Assembly: GCF_033568475.1 (NCBI RefSeq)
Contig: NC_133121.1
Coordinates: forward strand, 30,487,374-30,551,373
Length of the DNA stretch: 64,000 bases
Source of the DNA: Henckelia pumila
Lineage: Eukaryota > Streptophyta > Magnoliopsida > Lamiales > Gesneriaceae
Direction: 5' to 3'
Below, piece by piece: positions 34,649 to 46,905 of this stretch. Position numbers and translations under genes: made by a program. The notes below the pieces were generated by a model. The model had not been told where the DNA came from. It did no database searches and saw nothing but the letters and a program-made list of their open reading frames with translations. Positions within the stretch are counted from its first letter, which is position 1. Every line of letters begins with the position of its first letter.

Positions 34649-36195
34649 TGACCTTTGAATTTAATATTTAATTAATTATTAAACTCAAACCCATTTAAGG
34701 TTAATCAACTAATTAAATCCAATCTTGAACTCATTCAAGCTCACTAGTAAATTAATTATTCAACACTATTTTATTTTGAGCTCTACTAGACTCAATAGTG
34801 TTTAATTTATCCAACACTTGAATTAATGTAATTATTTAGGCTCTACAAAGTCTACTAGTATAAAATTAATTCAACACTTGAATTAATTTTAATTAAGTTC
34901 AAATAATAGTTTTGAAAATCACCATTTTCAAAAACTAATTATTTATTCAAGTCAACTTTTAATCTTGGAACACATTCACAAATTAAAAGTTAATTTCCCT
35001 TTTATTCTCCATTAGAAGTCATACTTTTAATTTAATTTACTTATAAACTTATTTATAAGTTGTTCAACACATTGAACAAATTTTAATCTCAACGGGATCT
35101 AGTAAGCTAGTATTTGTGTGACCCTCAATGGTTCATTGATAAAACTAGCAGCGGGTTCACATCTCCATGCGATTCGGGATCAACAAGTCCCTTATATGAG
35201 CATATCCTATATAGCTATATTCTTATTAATCAACTCCTTGATAATGAGAAAGTCAGAAAACTCAAGTCTGATAGTACCCAACCAGTCATGTTAAACGTCT
35301 AGCAGCATCGCTTACATTACTCCCTAGGTATCAAATGATAGTGCCTGCAAGAACCAATCAATTATGATTAACGTACAGTACGGTCCCTTCAACTCATATA
35401 TCCCGATCGATTCGACAACCATTGGTATATCGAGAGTTTTCAATGAATCGATAACTATGTGTCATGCCGTAGCTGCATCAAAGGTGTAATTAAAGAAACT
35501 CTTTCTTAATTACCACCTACTCTGATCAGAGATTTTAAGCTACATATGCATGAGAACACATAGGATATCCATACCCGTAGGTAAGAGGTGAATCCCAGAC
35601 TACAATGCATCGACTCCTATATGTTTCATCACAACACCCAACATTGCCACCTGATGACCCAGTTGAGTCGGCAAACAAGTCAAAGTGAAGCACTAGCATA
35701 TATAGTCTCCATGTTGTCCCAGGTCATAAGAACTAATGGTGTACAATCATAAACTAGGACTATTCCACTCGATAAATAAGAACCACTTGGAAAATCCTTT
35801 AGGGAGGGTTGTTCAGTGCACTCTACAAGGAGCATCTATTTGCATGCTTGGACATCTCCATGTCCCCTACAAATGAAACATGGTACTCACATCGCAAATA
35901 CTAGTCTCAAGCTCGAGCGGCATTTATCCTTCTTTATGGCGGCTGAATCGACTAGGAACATTTTATAATATACAATATTCCAAATATGAGTTTCACGATA
36001 GTCATCCCATGACCATCTCATATTCTTTCTACTATTTGTATATTCAAGGGCTTTATCTATGCAGCTAACATGGGTATACAGATAAAGATGTGCCAAATAA
36101 AATAATTCAAATATTATTAAAATAAAGATTGTCATACAAGAGTTATCTCAAGGACTCTCGGCCAACACTTGGCTCGACGGGCACCTACTATAACA
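34041..36195 (-). repeat. copia B 5' LTR (2155 bp)
   Basis: Plus-strand start tgttggggatc (34041) and end ctataaca (36195), so minus-sense TGTTATAG...CCCCAACA. A degenerate tRNA-Met primer site (minus TAGTATCATAGTC) lies just before 34041. It contains a TA microsatellite at about 34613-34646. The segment from about 35110 to 35970 is conserved with the copia A LTR. Confidence 0.85.
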
Positions 36196-36485
36196 GTATG
36201 AACGTCTTCCACCTACTGAGTATTTCCACAAACACTCATCCCTTACTTATCTCCCATATAAGAACGAATATCGAGTGGACGATGATGAACAAAACATATT
36301 TTGGGGTTGGTAATAAAGTTTCAAGACAAGAAGACCTCTGGAATTGTTTTAATTTGGTTTCTTTTATGTCATCTCTTCCGCATTCATATTTTGTATTGTA
36401 AAAGAAAATTTAGTTTTATGTAATAGACTGACTTTATGGTTTTTTGATGAAATACGAGGCTTATTGTTCTTATATTAAAATGTTT
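36196..36485. other. Unassigned DNA between copia B and a gypsy gag remnant
   Basis: No ORF with a family signature. It may be the 5' flank of the gypsy gag remnant that follows. Confidence 0.4.
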
Positions 36486-36924
36486 AACAATTTAGATGTC
36501 GCGTCTCAGTTTCGGAGAGTGACAATTCCTCCAAGCTGCAACATTGTTAATAATCACGATTTGTTACCACCTTTGTTGAAGAGATGACCTTCGGAGGTTG
36601 CAGAGTTGCATGCTAATTGCAACAATATTCTTCACTACGATGACACCGATAAAGGCGAGAACCCGTATGCACACCCTGCTATCAATGAGGATCACCATTG
36701 GGAAGCGGCGTTTAAGGTGGATATTTCTGAGATCTTTGGGAAGTTAAAGCCTGGTAAATTGCTTGATTTTTTTTGTGTAAAGGTGGATGAAATTATGTTG
36801 GTCAAAGAGGTTCCCGGTCACAAACAATCTGTACTTGTGGTGACCCATTTTTGAGGCTGCGCTGCTACTTGGTGGAAACAACTCAAATTGTCACGATCTC
36901 ACGAGGGCCGGGGAAAGCACATAT

Positions 36925-38771
36925 TGTTGGAAAACGCGGCGATCAGATCAATTAGGATTGATACCCGGTGCAGCGGAAGTTTAAAAAATTTTTATATGGA
37001 ACGATTCCATAATAGGTATCAACCTTACGATTAAATTGTGTGTGTAAAAATTAAATAACAATTATAAAATTTTTACCTTTAATCTCAAATCGAGATTTTG
37101 GACACCAACAGATTTCTCTGCTCTCGTTGTATATCCCTGGAACTGATGGACGAACTGTTCTTCAATCAGGTCCACGAACGGATATTTAATCCCTCTGATA
37201 GATTGCACTAGAAAATCTATCAGAAGTTTCTACAAAGAGATTAACGAATTTGATCCGTTAAACCAGACTGTAATTCAAAATCACAGGCTGGATTTCTTTT
37301 CGAGCAAAGGGAGAGGGGGCGGCCACCTTTTAGAAAATTAACTAGGGTTTTCGAAAATTCTTGTGACCTGTTGTGTGTAATTTCTGTACTGCAATAACTT
37401 ATTTATAATGTAGGCCACTAACAGCTTAGGGCCCATTAGTCATAAGTTCAAGCCCGACAAGCAAAGCCCGCATGTTCAGAAATTAATATAAAATTCATCG
37501 TGACTCCGATTGATAAACCGATTTCACCAATGTGCACAGAAACCATTTCTGCACCTTTTAAAGTCAAGATAAATTTTTCTGAATCCGAATTCAGTGATTT
37601 CCAAAAATGGTCATCCCTATGTCATTTTAGGAAATCTTACTCCTCTACTCATAATTAAGAAGTCCAACTTCTTTGTTCATTAAATTTAACTCTTTAAATT
37701 TAACTATCTCAACGGGGATTAAAAATCCATTACACTGTGTGACCCTCAATGGTTCAGGGATACAGCTAGCCGTGGGCTCACAACTCCTTGTGACTCGGAA
37801 CAATAATTTCCGACTTGCCCATCGAATCATGGTAAGAGCGTCTAGCAACATCGCCCCATGATTCCCTAGGTATCACTGATAGTGCCTACAAGAACCAATA
37901 GATTTTGGTTAGCGTACAGTACGGTCCCTTCATCCATATATCCCGATCGAATCAACAACCATTGGTATATCGAGAGTCGCTCGAGATTCGATAACTATGC
38001 AATACATCTTGAAGATCAAATAGTGACATCGCATGTGCTACTAAGAAACCATTTCTTAAATCACATCATGTACTCTGGCCAGAGATTCGTCACACTAATA
38101 TCTCCTCAGATCGCATAGGATATCCACACTCGCAAGTATGTGGTGAATCCTTGACAACAAAGCATCGACTCCTATATGTGTTGTAACTGTACCCAATCCC
38201 GACACCTGATGACCCCAATAGAGTCGGTAAACGAGTCAAAGCACAGTACTAGCATATAGAGTCTCAATGATGTTTCAAGTAGTAAGGACTAATGGTGTAC
38301 AACCAAAACCGCGGACTTTATCCACTCGATAAGTGATAACCACTTGGAAAGTCCGAATAGGGTAGTTCGATCATTCATCATATGAATATCCATTTGCATG
38401 CTTCGAACATCTCTATGTTCCCTACCAATGAAACGTGGTACTCTGCATCGCAAATGCTAGTCTCAAACTCGAGCGATCCTTATCCTTATTATCGGACGGC
38501 TCAATCGACTAGGAACAGTTTAGAATATACAGTGACTATAAGATGTGTTTCATGATAGACATCTCCATGTTCTACCACATCTTACATACACTATAGTATA
38601 TTCAAGGTCTTTATCAAAACAACAATAGTATATCACAATATAACAATATGAAGAAAGATAAAGTCATTGCCATTAATAAAATTGTAAATTATATTAAACA
38701 AAAGATTGTTTATACAAAGAGTCATCAAAGCCCTTAGCCACAAGTTGGCTCACCGGGCACCCACTCTTTCA
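36925..38771 (-). repeat. copia A 3' LTR (1847 bp)
   Basis: Plus-strand start tgttggaaaacgcggcg and end cacccactctttca. Same length as, and almost identical to, the LTR at 44537. Small ORFs recur identically in both copies and are LTR sequence, not genes. Confidence 0.95.
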
Positions 38772-38785
38772 ATCTCCCACTTGCT

Positions 38786-41700
38786 CTATAGCCAACTAGT
38801 CATACTACGTAGACCCATTGCTTCGCGATGTTTGTCAAATAATGGTCCTGGCAAGGGCTTAGTAAGTGGATCAGCGATATTGTCTACAGAGGCCACTCTT
38901 TCGACAGTGATGTCTCCTCTTTCCACAATCTCCCGGATGATGTGGTATTTCCTCAGTACGTGTTTGGATCTTTGATGAGACCTTGGTTCCTTTGCCTGAG
39001 CAACGACACCCGTGTTGTCACAGTACACCAGGACTGGACCAACAACTTCAGGAATGACGCCCAACTCTTGGACGAAATTCCTCATCCAAACGGCCTCTTT
39101 AGCAGCAGCTGATGCTGCAATGTATTCAGCTTCAGTGGTGGAATCCGCTGTGGTGTCCTGCTTGGAACTCTTCCAAGAGACAGCACCGCCATTGAGCATG
39201 AACACAAATCCAAAGGTTGACTTCGAGTCATCCACGTCACTTTGGAAGCTAGAGTCGGTATAGCCTTCCAATTTTAGTTCTCTTCCTCCATATACCATGA
39301 ACATATTCTTAGTCCTTCGTAAGTACTTAAGAATGTCCTTCACGGCTTTCCAATGCATTTGACCGGGATTAGCTTGATATCTGCTCGTGACACTCAGAGC
39401 AAATGCTACATCCGGTCTGGTAGATATCATCCCATACATGATACTACCTATGGCTGACGCATATGGTACATGTGTCATTTTCTCTATCTCTTCATCGGTC
39501 TTGGGACACATAGACTTGGATAGAGAAACTCCATGACACATGGGTAGATGTCCTCTCTTGGACCCATCCATTGAAAACCGTTTCAATATGGTATCGATGT
39601 AGGTTGATTGAGTGAGTCCTATCATTCTCTTAGATCTATCTCTATAGATCTGTATCCCAAGAATATAGGATGCCTCACCCAAATTCTTCATCGAGAATCT
39701 ACCTGATAACCATATCTTTGTTGACTGCAACATCCCTACATCATTCCCAATGAGTAAGATGTCATCAACATAAAGTACTAAGAATGTCACAGCATCCTTA
39801 ACTACTTTCTTGTACACGCATGGTTCCTCCGGATTCTTGATGAAACCAAAATCTTTTATTGTTTCATCAAATTTTTGGTTCCAACTTCTTGATGCTTGTT
39901 TTAGACCATAAATTGATCTCTGAAGCTTGCATACTTTATGCTCGCTTCCCATGGATGTGTACCCCTCAGGCTGCTTCATATAGATTTCTTCCTTAATGTC
40001 TCCATTAAGAAACGCAGTCTTCACATCCATTTGCCATATCTCATAGTCATACCATGCAGCTATGGCAATAAGGATTCTTATGGACTTGAACATTGCAACT
40101 GGTGAAAAGGTTTCATCATAGTCAACTCCTTGTCTTTGAGTATAACCTTTTGCCACCAATCGCGCCTTGTAGGTCAATACCTTACCATCAGGCCCAAGCT
40201 TTCTCTTGTAGATCCATTTACACCCTATTGGAACAATTCCATCGGGAGGATCTACTAAAGACCAAACTTGGTTTGTATGCATCGAATCTATTTCCGACAG
40301 CATAGCTTCAAGCCATAAATTTGAATCCGCATCAGAAATTGCTTCCTTGAAGTTTCTTGGATCACATCCAACATCGGTTTCATCTTGATCCCCTTCAAGA
40401 AGAAGACCATATCGAATAGGAGGTCTAGAAGTCCTCTCGGATCTTCTAGGTATAGGCGTGTCCAGCAATGGTTCCTGAGGTGTAGGATCGTTATTTTGTA
40501 TTTCAGGTTCTTCTCGAATTTCTTCGAGTTCCATCATCTCGCCTTTCTTATCCAATAAGAACTCTTTCTCCAAGAAGGTGGCATTTCTTGAAACAAACAC
40601 TTTTGTTTCAGCAGAATAATAGAAATAATATCCGATTGAATTCTTCGGATACCCTACAAAATAACATAAGCTGGATCGACTATCCAACTTATCTCCCACT
40701 GTCCGCTTCACGTAAGCAGGACATCCCCAAATCCTCAAGTACGAATACTTAGGAGCTTTGCCATTCCATAACTCGTATGGTGTTTTGTCCACTGCTTTAG
40801 TGTGGACGTTGTTCAACAACAATACCGTCGTTTCAAGCGCATAGCCCCAAAACGAAGGTGGAAGCTCAGTGAAGCTCATCATGGACCGAACCATGTCCAA
40901 CAAAGTTCGATTATGACGCTCCGATACACCATTAAGCTGTGGTGTCATAGGAGGAGTCCACTGAGAGAGAATCCCATTCTCTTTTAGATAGTTCAAAAAC
41001 TCGGTACTCAAGTATTCTCCACCTCGATCCGATCGAAGTGCTTTAATACTTTTACCTAGCTTGTTTTCTACTTCAGCCTTGAATTCTTTGAACTTTTCAA
41101 ATGCTTCAGACTTATATTTCATTAAATATAAATACCCATACCTTGAATAATCATCAGTAAAGGTAATGAAGTAGGTGTGGCCATATTGAGTCCCAACTCT
41201 AAATGGACCACAAACATCTGTATGGATCAAATCCAACAGATTTTGACTACGCTCAGGTTTCCCCTTAAAAGGAGATTTAGTCATTTTTCCTTTTAGGCAG
41301 GATTCACAAGTAGGTAGAGAGTTAATATCAGACATATCAAACATGCCCTCTCCCACTAGCTTATTCATCCTCCTTGAGGAAATATGACCTAGCCTAGCGT
41401 GCCAAAGGTTTGCCGGGTTTTGGCTATCGATTTTCCTTTTGTTTGTTGTTGCCGGTTTATCAACATAATTTATTGGAACGTCTTTTAGTTTTAAGTTGTA
41501 TAGATCGTTTTCAAGTTTTCCATTTCCAATTAAACATTCATTCTTGTAAATATTGCAAATCCCATTCACAAAATTGCAAGAATAACCATCTCTATCAAGC
41601 ATAGAAACAGAAATAATGTTTTTAATCAAATCCGGAACAAATAAAACATCTCTTAAAAGTAACTTAAAACCGTTCTGCAAAATTAAATAAACATCTCCCA

Positions 41701-42700
41701 CGGCTTTAGCTTCAACTCTGGAACCATTTCCGAGCCTCAGCTGGGTCTCACCCATTCTAAGCCTGCGACTTCTTGTCATCACCTGCAAATCATTGCAAAT
41801 GTGAGATCCACATCCGGTATCCAATACCCAAGAAGTAGTATTAAGTGAAACATTTATTTCAATATAGAACATACCCTTTGCAGTTCGCAACTGCTCTAGA
41901 TATTCCTTGCAGTTACGCTTTCAATGACCGGGCTTCTTGCAGTAATGGCAAACATCCTTGGATTTTTCCATGTTTGAAGCCTTTGTCTTGTACTTCTTCT
42001 CGGGTTCGATTTTCTTGGGTGGGGCAGAACGTTTCTTACCCTTTGTACTTGGCCCCTTCTTAGCAGAAGAAGAGGAGCCCACCAAGAAAGCCGGTTTATC
42101 CTTCTTTAATGTGGATTCATATGTCACAAGCATATTGACCATCTCTTCAAGGGAGGCCTCTATCTTGTTCATATTGAAATTTACCACAAATCCGTCAAAC
42201 GAAGAAGGAAGAGACAGAAGTAGTAAGTCCACGTTGAGTTCATGCTCCAACACCAAATCAAGGGTTACCAACTTCTGTATGAGCCAAATCACTCGTACCC
42301 CATGATCACGGACCGAAGTCCCTTCACGCATGCGACACGTCATTAGCTCCTTTACAGTAGCGAACCTTTCAGCCCTCGATTGAGCCCCAAAAAGTTCCTT
42401 GAGTTGAACGTGAATGTCAGCAGCATTCACGGTGTCCTCAAATCGCCTCTGGAGTTCATCAGACATCGAGGCTTGCATATAGCATTTGGTCTTGATATCA
42501 TGGTCCCACCATGTATCAAGCTTGGCTAACTCCTCCGGACTTACGTCAGCTGGTGCTTCCTTCGGAGGAGATTTTTCTAACACGTAGAGCATCTTCTCCG
42601 AAGTCAAGACAATCTTCAACTTACGGAACCATTCCGTATAGTTTGCGCCAGTCAACTTATTTTGTTCGAGGATCGAGAAAAGTGGATTACGCGAATTCAT
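38786..42700 (-). pseudogene. copia A gag-pol (1304 codons, single internal TGA)
   Basis: ATG at 42700 (MNSRNPLFSILEQNKLTG) opens gag with a UBN2-type domain (residues about 10-200), a Lys-rich linker and the zinc knuckle CHYCKKPGH-x-KRNC, where x is TGA (41921-41923); related knuckles have Trp or another residue there. The same frame then gives protease WVLDTGCGSHICND, integrase HARLGHIS...CESCLKGK with D in HTDVCGPF, D in RSDRGGEY and E in NGVSERHNRTL, reverse transcriptase with YVDDILLIGND, RNase H (TTEAEYIAAS) and a normal C-terminus near 38786. A simple TGG-to-TGA mutation is likely; programmed read-through cannot be excluded, although the following AAG is not a classical read-through context. 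Confidence 0.93.
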
Positions 42701-42889
42701 CTTATGAAATACTGAAAAGAAACAGAAAAATATCAGTGATTTTTTAAGCAATTTACTAAGACATAAAATAGGCGAAATTTATTTTATGAATCTCACTCCC
42801 ACTATTTTAACGATTTCACTACCCTCTAGTGAAAACGGGAAACTGTTTTCCTTAGTGAGAACATGGAGTCCAATTGACAAACTTATGGT

Positions 42890-43172
42890 CCCGAATAATA
42901 TCAGCCAACCATAATTTTCAAAAGGTAGAGCCCAATTGCTTCCAAAGCAACCTCCACGTTTTTACCTCATGTCCAATAAGGGCCCAATAATATGACGCCG
43001 ATTATTGTGACATGTCAAGATGACCCATCAATATTAAGTTGTGATGGACGGTCGCCATGTGGATCCCCCAATAATATGAGCCGATCCCATGGGAGTTCCA
43101 CCCAACTTACAACATGTGTCGATCCAATGTACAGCTTTTCAACGAACGGGCCCCCCCAATAATATGAGCCGG
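42890..43172 (-). repeat. Four spaced GGCTCATATTATTGGG-like motifs in copia A leader
   Basis: Plus-strand copies: cccgaataatatcagcc (42890), gcccaataatatgacgcc (42982), ccccaataatatgagccg (43067) and cccccaataatatgagcc (43154), spaced about 85-92 bp. The first two share variant ends (atcagcc, atgacgcc) with the first two of copia B, so each position has its own conserved variant. They lie within 500 nt of the gag start. Confidence 0.85.
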
Positions 43173-43640
43173 ACCGTATCCGCGGGTAGCATCTCATACA
43201 TTGATCGTTGATGGAAGGTAGGAACATTTAAACAAATTTAAATTTCCTTTATTTATCTTGATATCAATTTTAAATCATATTTAAAATGAGGGATTTTTAA
43301 TTATGAAAATTTGTCTCATCATTTTTAAAATTTTTGTATGCTTGCCGGATTCACACAATTATGTCTAAAACATGCATACAACTATAATATCACATATTAT
43401 ATAGGATGATCGATTCCATTTCTAATCGACCCGTGGTTGCCAATCACGAGTCTTAGTCCAATCCTAGGTAATATGCAGTATGCAATGCAATCCTATTACA
43501 TTTGCTTCCAATTTACATTTCTTCTGTCTTTATTGTCTGCTGGGCCCACCTCCATCTTCAAATCTTGATCTCCCACTAAATCTAATGTATTTACAATAAA
43601 TAACAATGACAAGTAGGGGATACATTTTTAAGGGGTGGGA

Positions 43641-44010
43641 ACGGGCCATAAACCAAGCCCACTTTTATTACATATGACATTCATATTGGGCCATAAACCA
43701 GGCCCATTAATAAAACCAACAACAATAAAACAAATGTAAATTCCTAACATACACCTACAAAATTGGTCATGGCAATCGATCATCCTTATCCAATAACATT
43801 TAATTCAAAATTAATTTATTGGATAACATGCAATGGCAATTTAAATTTAAAAAGGATAAAATCATATTTCATACATAAAATCTTATTTTACATACAAAAT
43901 CATATTTTATCTTTTTATCAAATAAAATCATATTTTATCTATAAAATCCAATTTTATACATAAAATCATATTTTACTCAATATATCCATAAGATCATATC
44001 TTATGATCAA
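43641..44010. repeat. gggccataaaccaagccc pair and AT-rich repeats in copia A leader
   Basis: gggccataaaccaagccc (43643-43660) and gggccataaaccaggccc (43688-43705) are near-duplicates about 45 bp apart; copia B has one copy near 33347. From about 43855 to 44010 the sequence is a quasi-tandem series of ataaaatcatattttat variants, partly palindromic. Confidence 0.7.
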
Positions 44011-44221
44011 TTGTACTAAAATAATTAATTTCAAAATTCAATTTAAGGATAAAATATTAAAATTTTCCAAAAATTCAAATTTATCCAAAAATCAATTTTA
44101 AAATTTTCGGACTCGAACAATTCGATCCGACGCCTCGTGGACCAATCAAAACAATTTTCGATCGGACCAAAAATAGAATTTTAACATATTAAAATTTAAT
44201 TTAAAAATTAAAAATAATTTT

Positions 44222-44415
44222 TCCCGCGGGCCGCCCGGGACATTCCCGGGCTGCCCGCGCCCTAATGTGGTCGGGCCGGGCAGCGACGATCGTTGCCCTG
44301 GGCAGCGATCACATCGCTGCCCATGGGCAGCGCCGTGTGCAGCGCCCAGCACTGCGCAGGGCAGCGCCGTGCGCTGCCCCTGCCCCGGGCAGCGATCCAA
44401 TCGCTGCCCGGGTTT
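44222..44415 (-). other. GC-rich hairpin array in copia A leader
   Basis: A GC-rich island in AT-rich surroundings made of gggcagcg/cgctgccc units. 44384-44412 is a perfect 13-bp inverted repeat (cccgggcagcgat and inverse) with a 3-nt loop. 44300-44322 is a 10-bp stem (gggcagcgat) with a 3-nt loop. 44316-44331 is the perfect palindrome gctgcccatgggcagc. It lies about 110-300 nt downstream of the primer-binding site in the sense of transcription. Confidence 0.9.
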
Positions 44416-44523
44416 TTGCCCGAAAAATATTTTTATTTTAAAATATTTATTTTGTTTCAAAAACCGAGGCCTAAAATTTTTTTGTACAATCGATTAATTT
44501 AATCGCTTGATCTGAGCAACCTG

Positions 44524-44535
44524 GCTCTGATACCA
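44524..44535 (-). other. copia A primer-binding site
   Basis: Minus-strand TGGTATCAGAGC, complementary to the initiator tRNA-Met 3' end, one base from the LTR boundary at 44537. Confidence 0.92.
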
Positions 44536-44536
44536 C

Positions 44537-46383
44537 TGTTGGAAAACGCGGCGATCAGATCAATTAGGATTGATACCCGGTGCAGCGGAAGTTTAAAAAA
44601 TTTTTATATGGAACGATTCCATAATAGGTATCAACCTTACGATTAAATTGTGTGTGTAAAAATTAAATAACAATTATAAAATTTTTACCTTTAATCTCAA
44701 ATCGAGATTTTGGACACCAACAGATTTCTCTGCTCTCGTTGTATATCCCTGGAACTGATGGACGAACTGTTCTTCAATCAGGTCCACGAACGGATATTTA
44801 ATCCCTCTGATAGATTGCACTAGAAAATCTATCAGAAGTTTCTACGAAGAGATTAATGAATTTGATCCGTTAAACCAGACTGTAATTCAAAATCACAGGC
44901 TGGATTTCTTTTCGAGCAAAGGGAGAGGGGGCGGCCACCTTTTAGAAAATTAACTAGGGTTTTCAAAAATTCTTGTGACCTGTTGTGTGTAATTTCTGTA
45001 CTGCAATAACTTATTTATAATGTAGGCCACTAACAGCTTAGGGCCCATTAGTCATAAGTTCAAGCCCGACAAGCAAAGCCCGCATGTTCAGAAATTAATA
45101 TAAAATTCATCGTGACTCCGATTGATAAACCGATTTCACCAATGTGCACAGAAATCATTTCTGCACCTTTTAAAGTCAAGATAAATTTTTATGAATCCGA
45201 ATTCAGTGATTTCCAAAAATGGCCATCCCTATGTCATTTTAGGAAATCTTACTCCTCTACTCATAATTAAGAAGTCCAACTTCTTTGTTCATTAAATTTA
45301 ACTCTTTAAATTTAACTATCTCAACGGGGATTAAAAATCCATTACACTGTGTGACCCTCAATGGTTCAGGGATACAGCTAGCCGTGGGCTCACAACTCCT
45401 TGTGACTCGGAACAACAATTTCCGACTTGCCCATCGAATCATGGTAAGAGCGTCTAGCAACATCGCCCCATGATTCCCTAGGTATCACTGATAGTGCCTA
45501 CAAGAACCAATAGATTTTGGTTAGCGTACAGTACGGTCCCTTCATCCATATATCCCGATCGAATCAACAACCATTGGTATATCGAGAGTCGCTCGAGATT
45601 CGATAACTATGCAATACATCTTGAAGATCAAATAGTGACATCGCATGTGCTACTAAGAAACCATTTCTTAAATCACATCATGTACTCTGGCCAGAGATTC
45701 GTCACACTAATATCTCCTCAGATCGCATAGGATATCCACACTCGCAAGTATGTGGTGAATCCTTGACAACAAAGCATCGACTCCTATATGTGTTGTAACT
45801 GTACCCAATCCCGACACCTGATGACCCCAATAGAGTCGGTAAATGAGTCAAAGCACAGTACTAGCATATAGAGTCTCAATGATGTTTCAAGTAGTAAGGA
45901 CTAATGGTGTACAACCAAAACCGCGGACTTTATCCACTGGATAAGTGATAACCACTTGGAAAGTCCGAATAGGGTAGTTCGATCATTCATCATATGAATA
46001 TCCATTTTCATGCTTCGAACATCTCTATGTTCCCTACCAATGAAACGTGGTACTCTGCATCGCAAATGCTAGTCTCAAACTCGAGCGATCCTTATCCTTA
46101 TTATCGGACGGCTCAATCGACTAGGAACAGTTTAGAATATACAGTGACTATAAGATGTGTTTCATGATAGACATCTCCATGTTCTACCACATCTTACATA
46201 CACTATAGTATATTCAAGGTCTTTATCAAAACAACAATAGTATATCACAATATAACAATATGAAGAAAGATAAAGTCATTGCCATTAATAAAATTGTAAA
46301 TTATATTAAACAAAAGATTGTTTATATAAAGAGTCATCAAAGCCCTTAGCCACAAGTTGGCTCACCGGGCACCCACTCTTTCA
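44537..46383 (-). repeat. copia A 5' LTR (1847 bp)
   Basis: Same ends and length as 36925-38771. The internal segment from about 45345 to 46140 is conserved with the LTR of copia B (22300-23180 and 35110-35970) despite divergence elsewhere. Confidence 0.95.
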
Positions 46384-46905
46384 CATATTGAATTATGGTC
46401 CAAGTTACATAAACACATGAAGAGTATGTTTTTCCCTATAATTACACTCGCGTGCTTTATCAATTCCTTTAAAATCTACATCGGGTCCTAATTCAGTGGA
46501 TGATTACACCACAGAGTTCTTGCTGCTACTTACTCGCATGGATATCCATGAAACCGATGATCAATTGGTCTCTCTCCTTATCAGATGTCTCCGTCAATAA
46601 TACCAGGATGTTTTAAACCTCTTTGATCCAACGACTATTTTAGATGCACATCAACACACCCTTTCCCTTGAGTTGTAATTGCTCGTTGCTCTACCCGGTT
46701 CACTCGTTCGCCCATGTTTCCTCACCCACCTAATCCTACTGGTGGACCCAAGATATCAGGACCACTTCGTCGGCTCTTATACTATGATCCACAGTCTTTA
46801 CACTGCCTTCACTAGGGCACACCACCATTTTGAGGCTTCTATTTTTTTCTTGTGGCGAGCTTTCCATCGTGCTTCCACATGTCTAGCTAAATAAACAAGG
46901 TATTT

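Larger units (their letters stand above)
21912..36195 (-). mobile_element. Ty1/copia retrotransposon B, decayed and split
   Basis: Minus-oriented; same superfamily branch as copia A, with similar gag-pol and an LTR core in common. 5' LTR 34041-36195, leader about 32322-34026, gag start 32321, then a 5.5-kb Tork-type insertion (26652-32147), gag-pol 23400-26651 and a truncated 3' LTR 21912-23394. Removing the insertion and one CTCAT repeat restores the gag frame (...SLDELQTYKDW...). It carries a large gag deletion and several pol stops. The left end is lost, so no duplication can be checked. Confidence 0.88.
36925..46383 (-). mobile_element. Ty1/copia retrotransposon A, full length, one nonsense codon
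   Basis: A 9459-bp element with 1847-bp LTRs at 36925-38771 and 44537-46383. The 5-bp target duplication catat is perfect (36920-36924 and 46384-46388). The tRNA-Met primer site is 44524-44535 in minus sense and the polypurine tract 38772-38783 (minus aagtgggagat). By eye the LTRs differ at about a dozen positions, so the insertion is fairly recent. The leader between the primer site and gag is unusually long (about 1.8 kb) and repeat-rich. gag-pol is one frame except for a TGA at 41921-41923. Confidence 0.96.
36486..46905 (+). pseudogene. Ty3/gypsy gag remnant split by copia A
   Basis: Only 36486-36924 and 46389-46905 belong to this remnant (46384-46388 is the repeated CATAT). The left part reads AAFKVDISEIFGKLKPGKLLDFF...VDEIMLVKEVPGHKQ, a stop, then CAATWWKQLKLSRS. 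The right part continues HKHMKSMFFPYNYTRVLYQ, NSVDDYTTEFLLLLTRMDIHE and QDVLNLFDPTTILDAHQHTLSLE. That is a continuous gypsy gag capsid domain when copia A is removed. It has several stops. No LTR or pol of this element was found, so it is an old fragment. Confidence 0.8.

Noticed and set aside
37645..38118. Open frames of 60-80 codons, repeated identically at 45257-45730
   Set aside because: They lie inside the two LTRs of copia A; identity reflects LTR duplication, not gene duplication.
44146..44502. Overlapping open frames in the GC-rich block of copia A
   Set aside because: Low-complexity hairpin DNA keeps all frames open; there is no domain and no counterpart in copia B.
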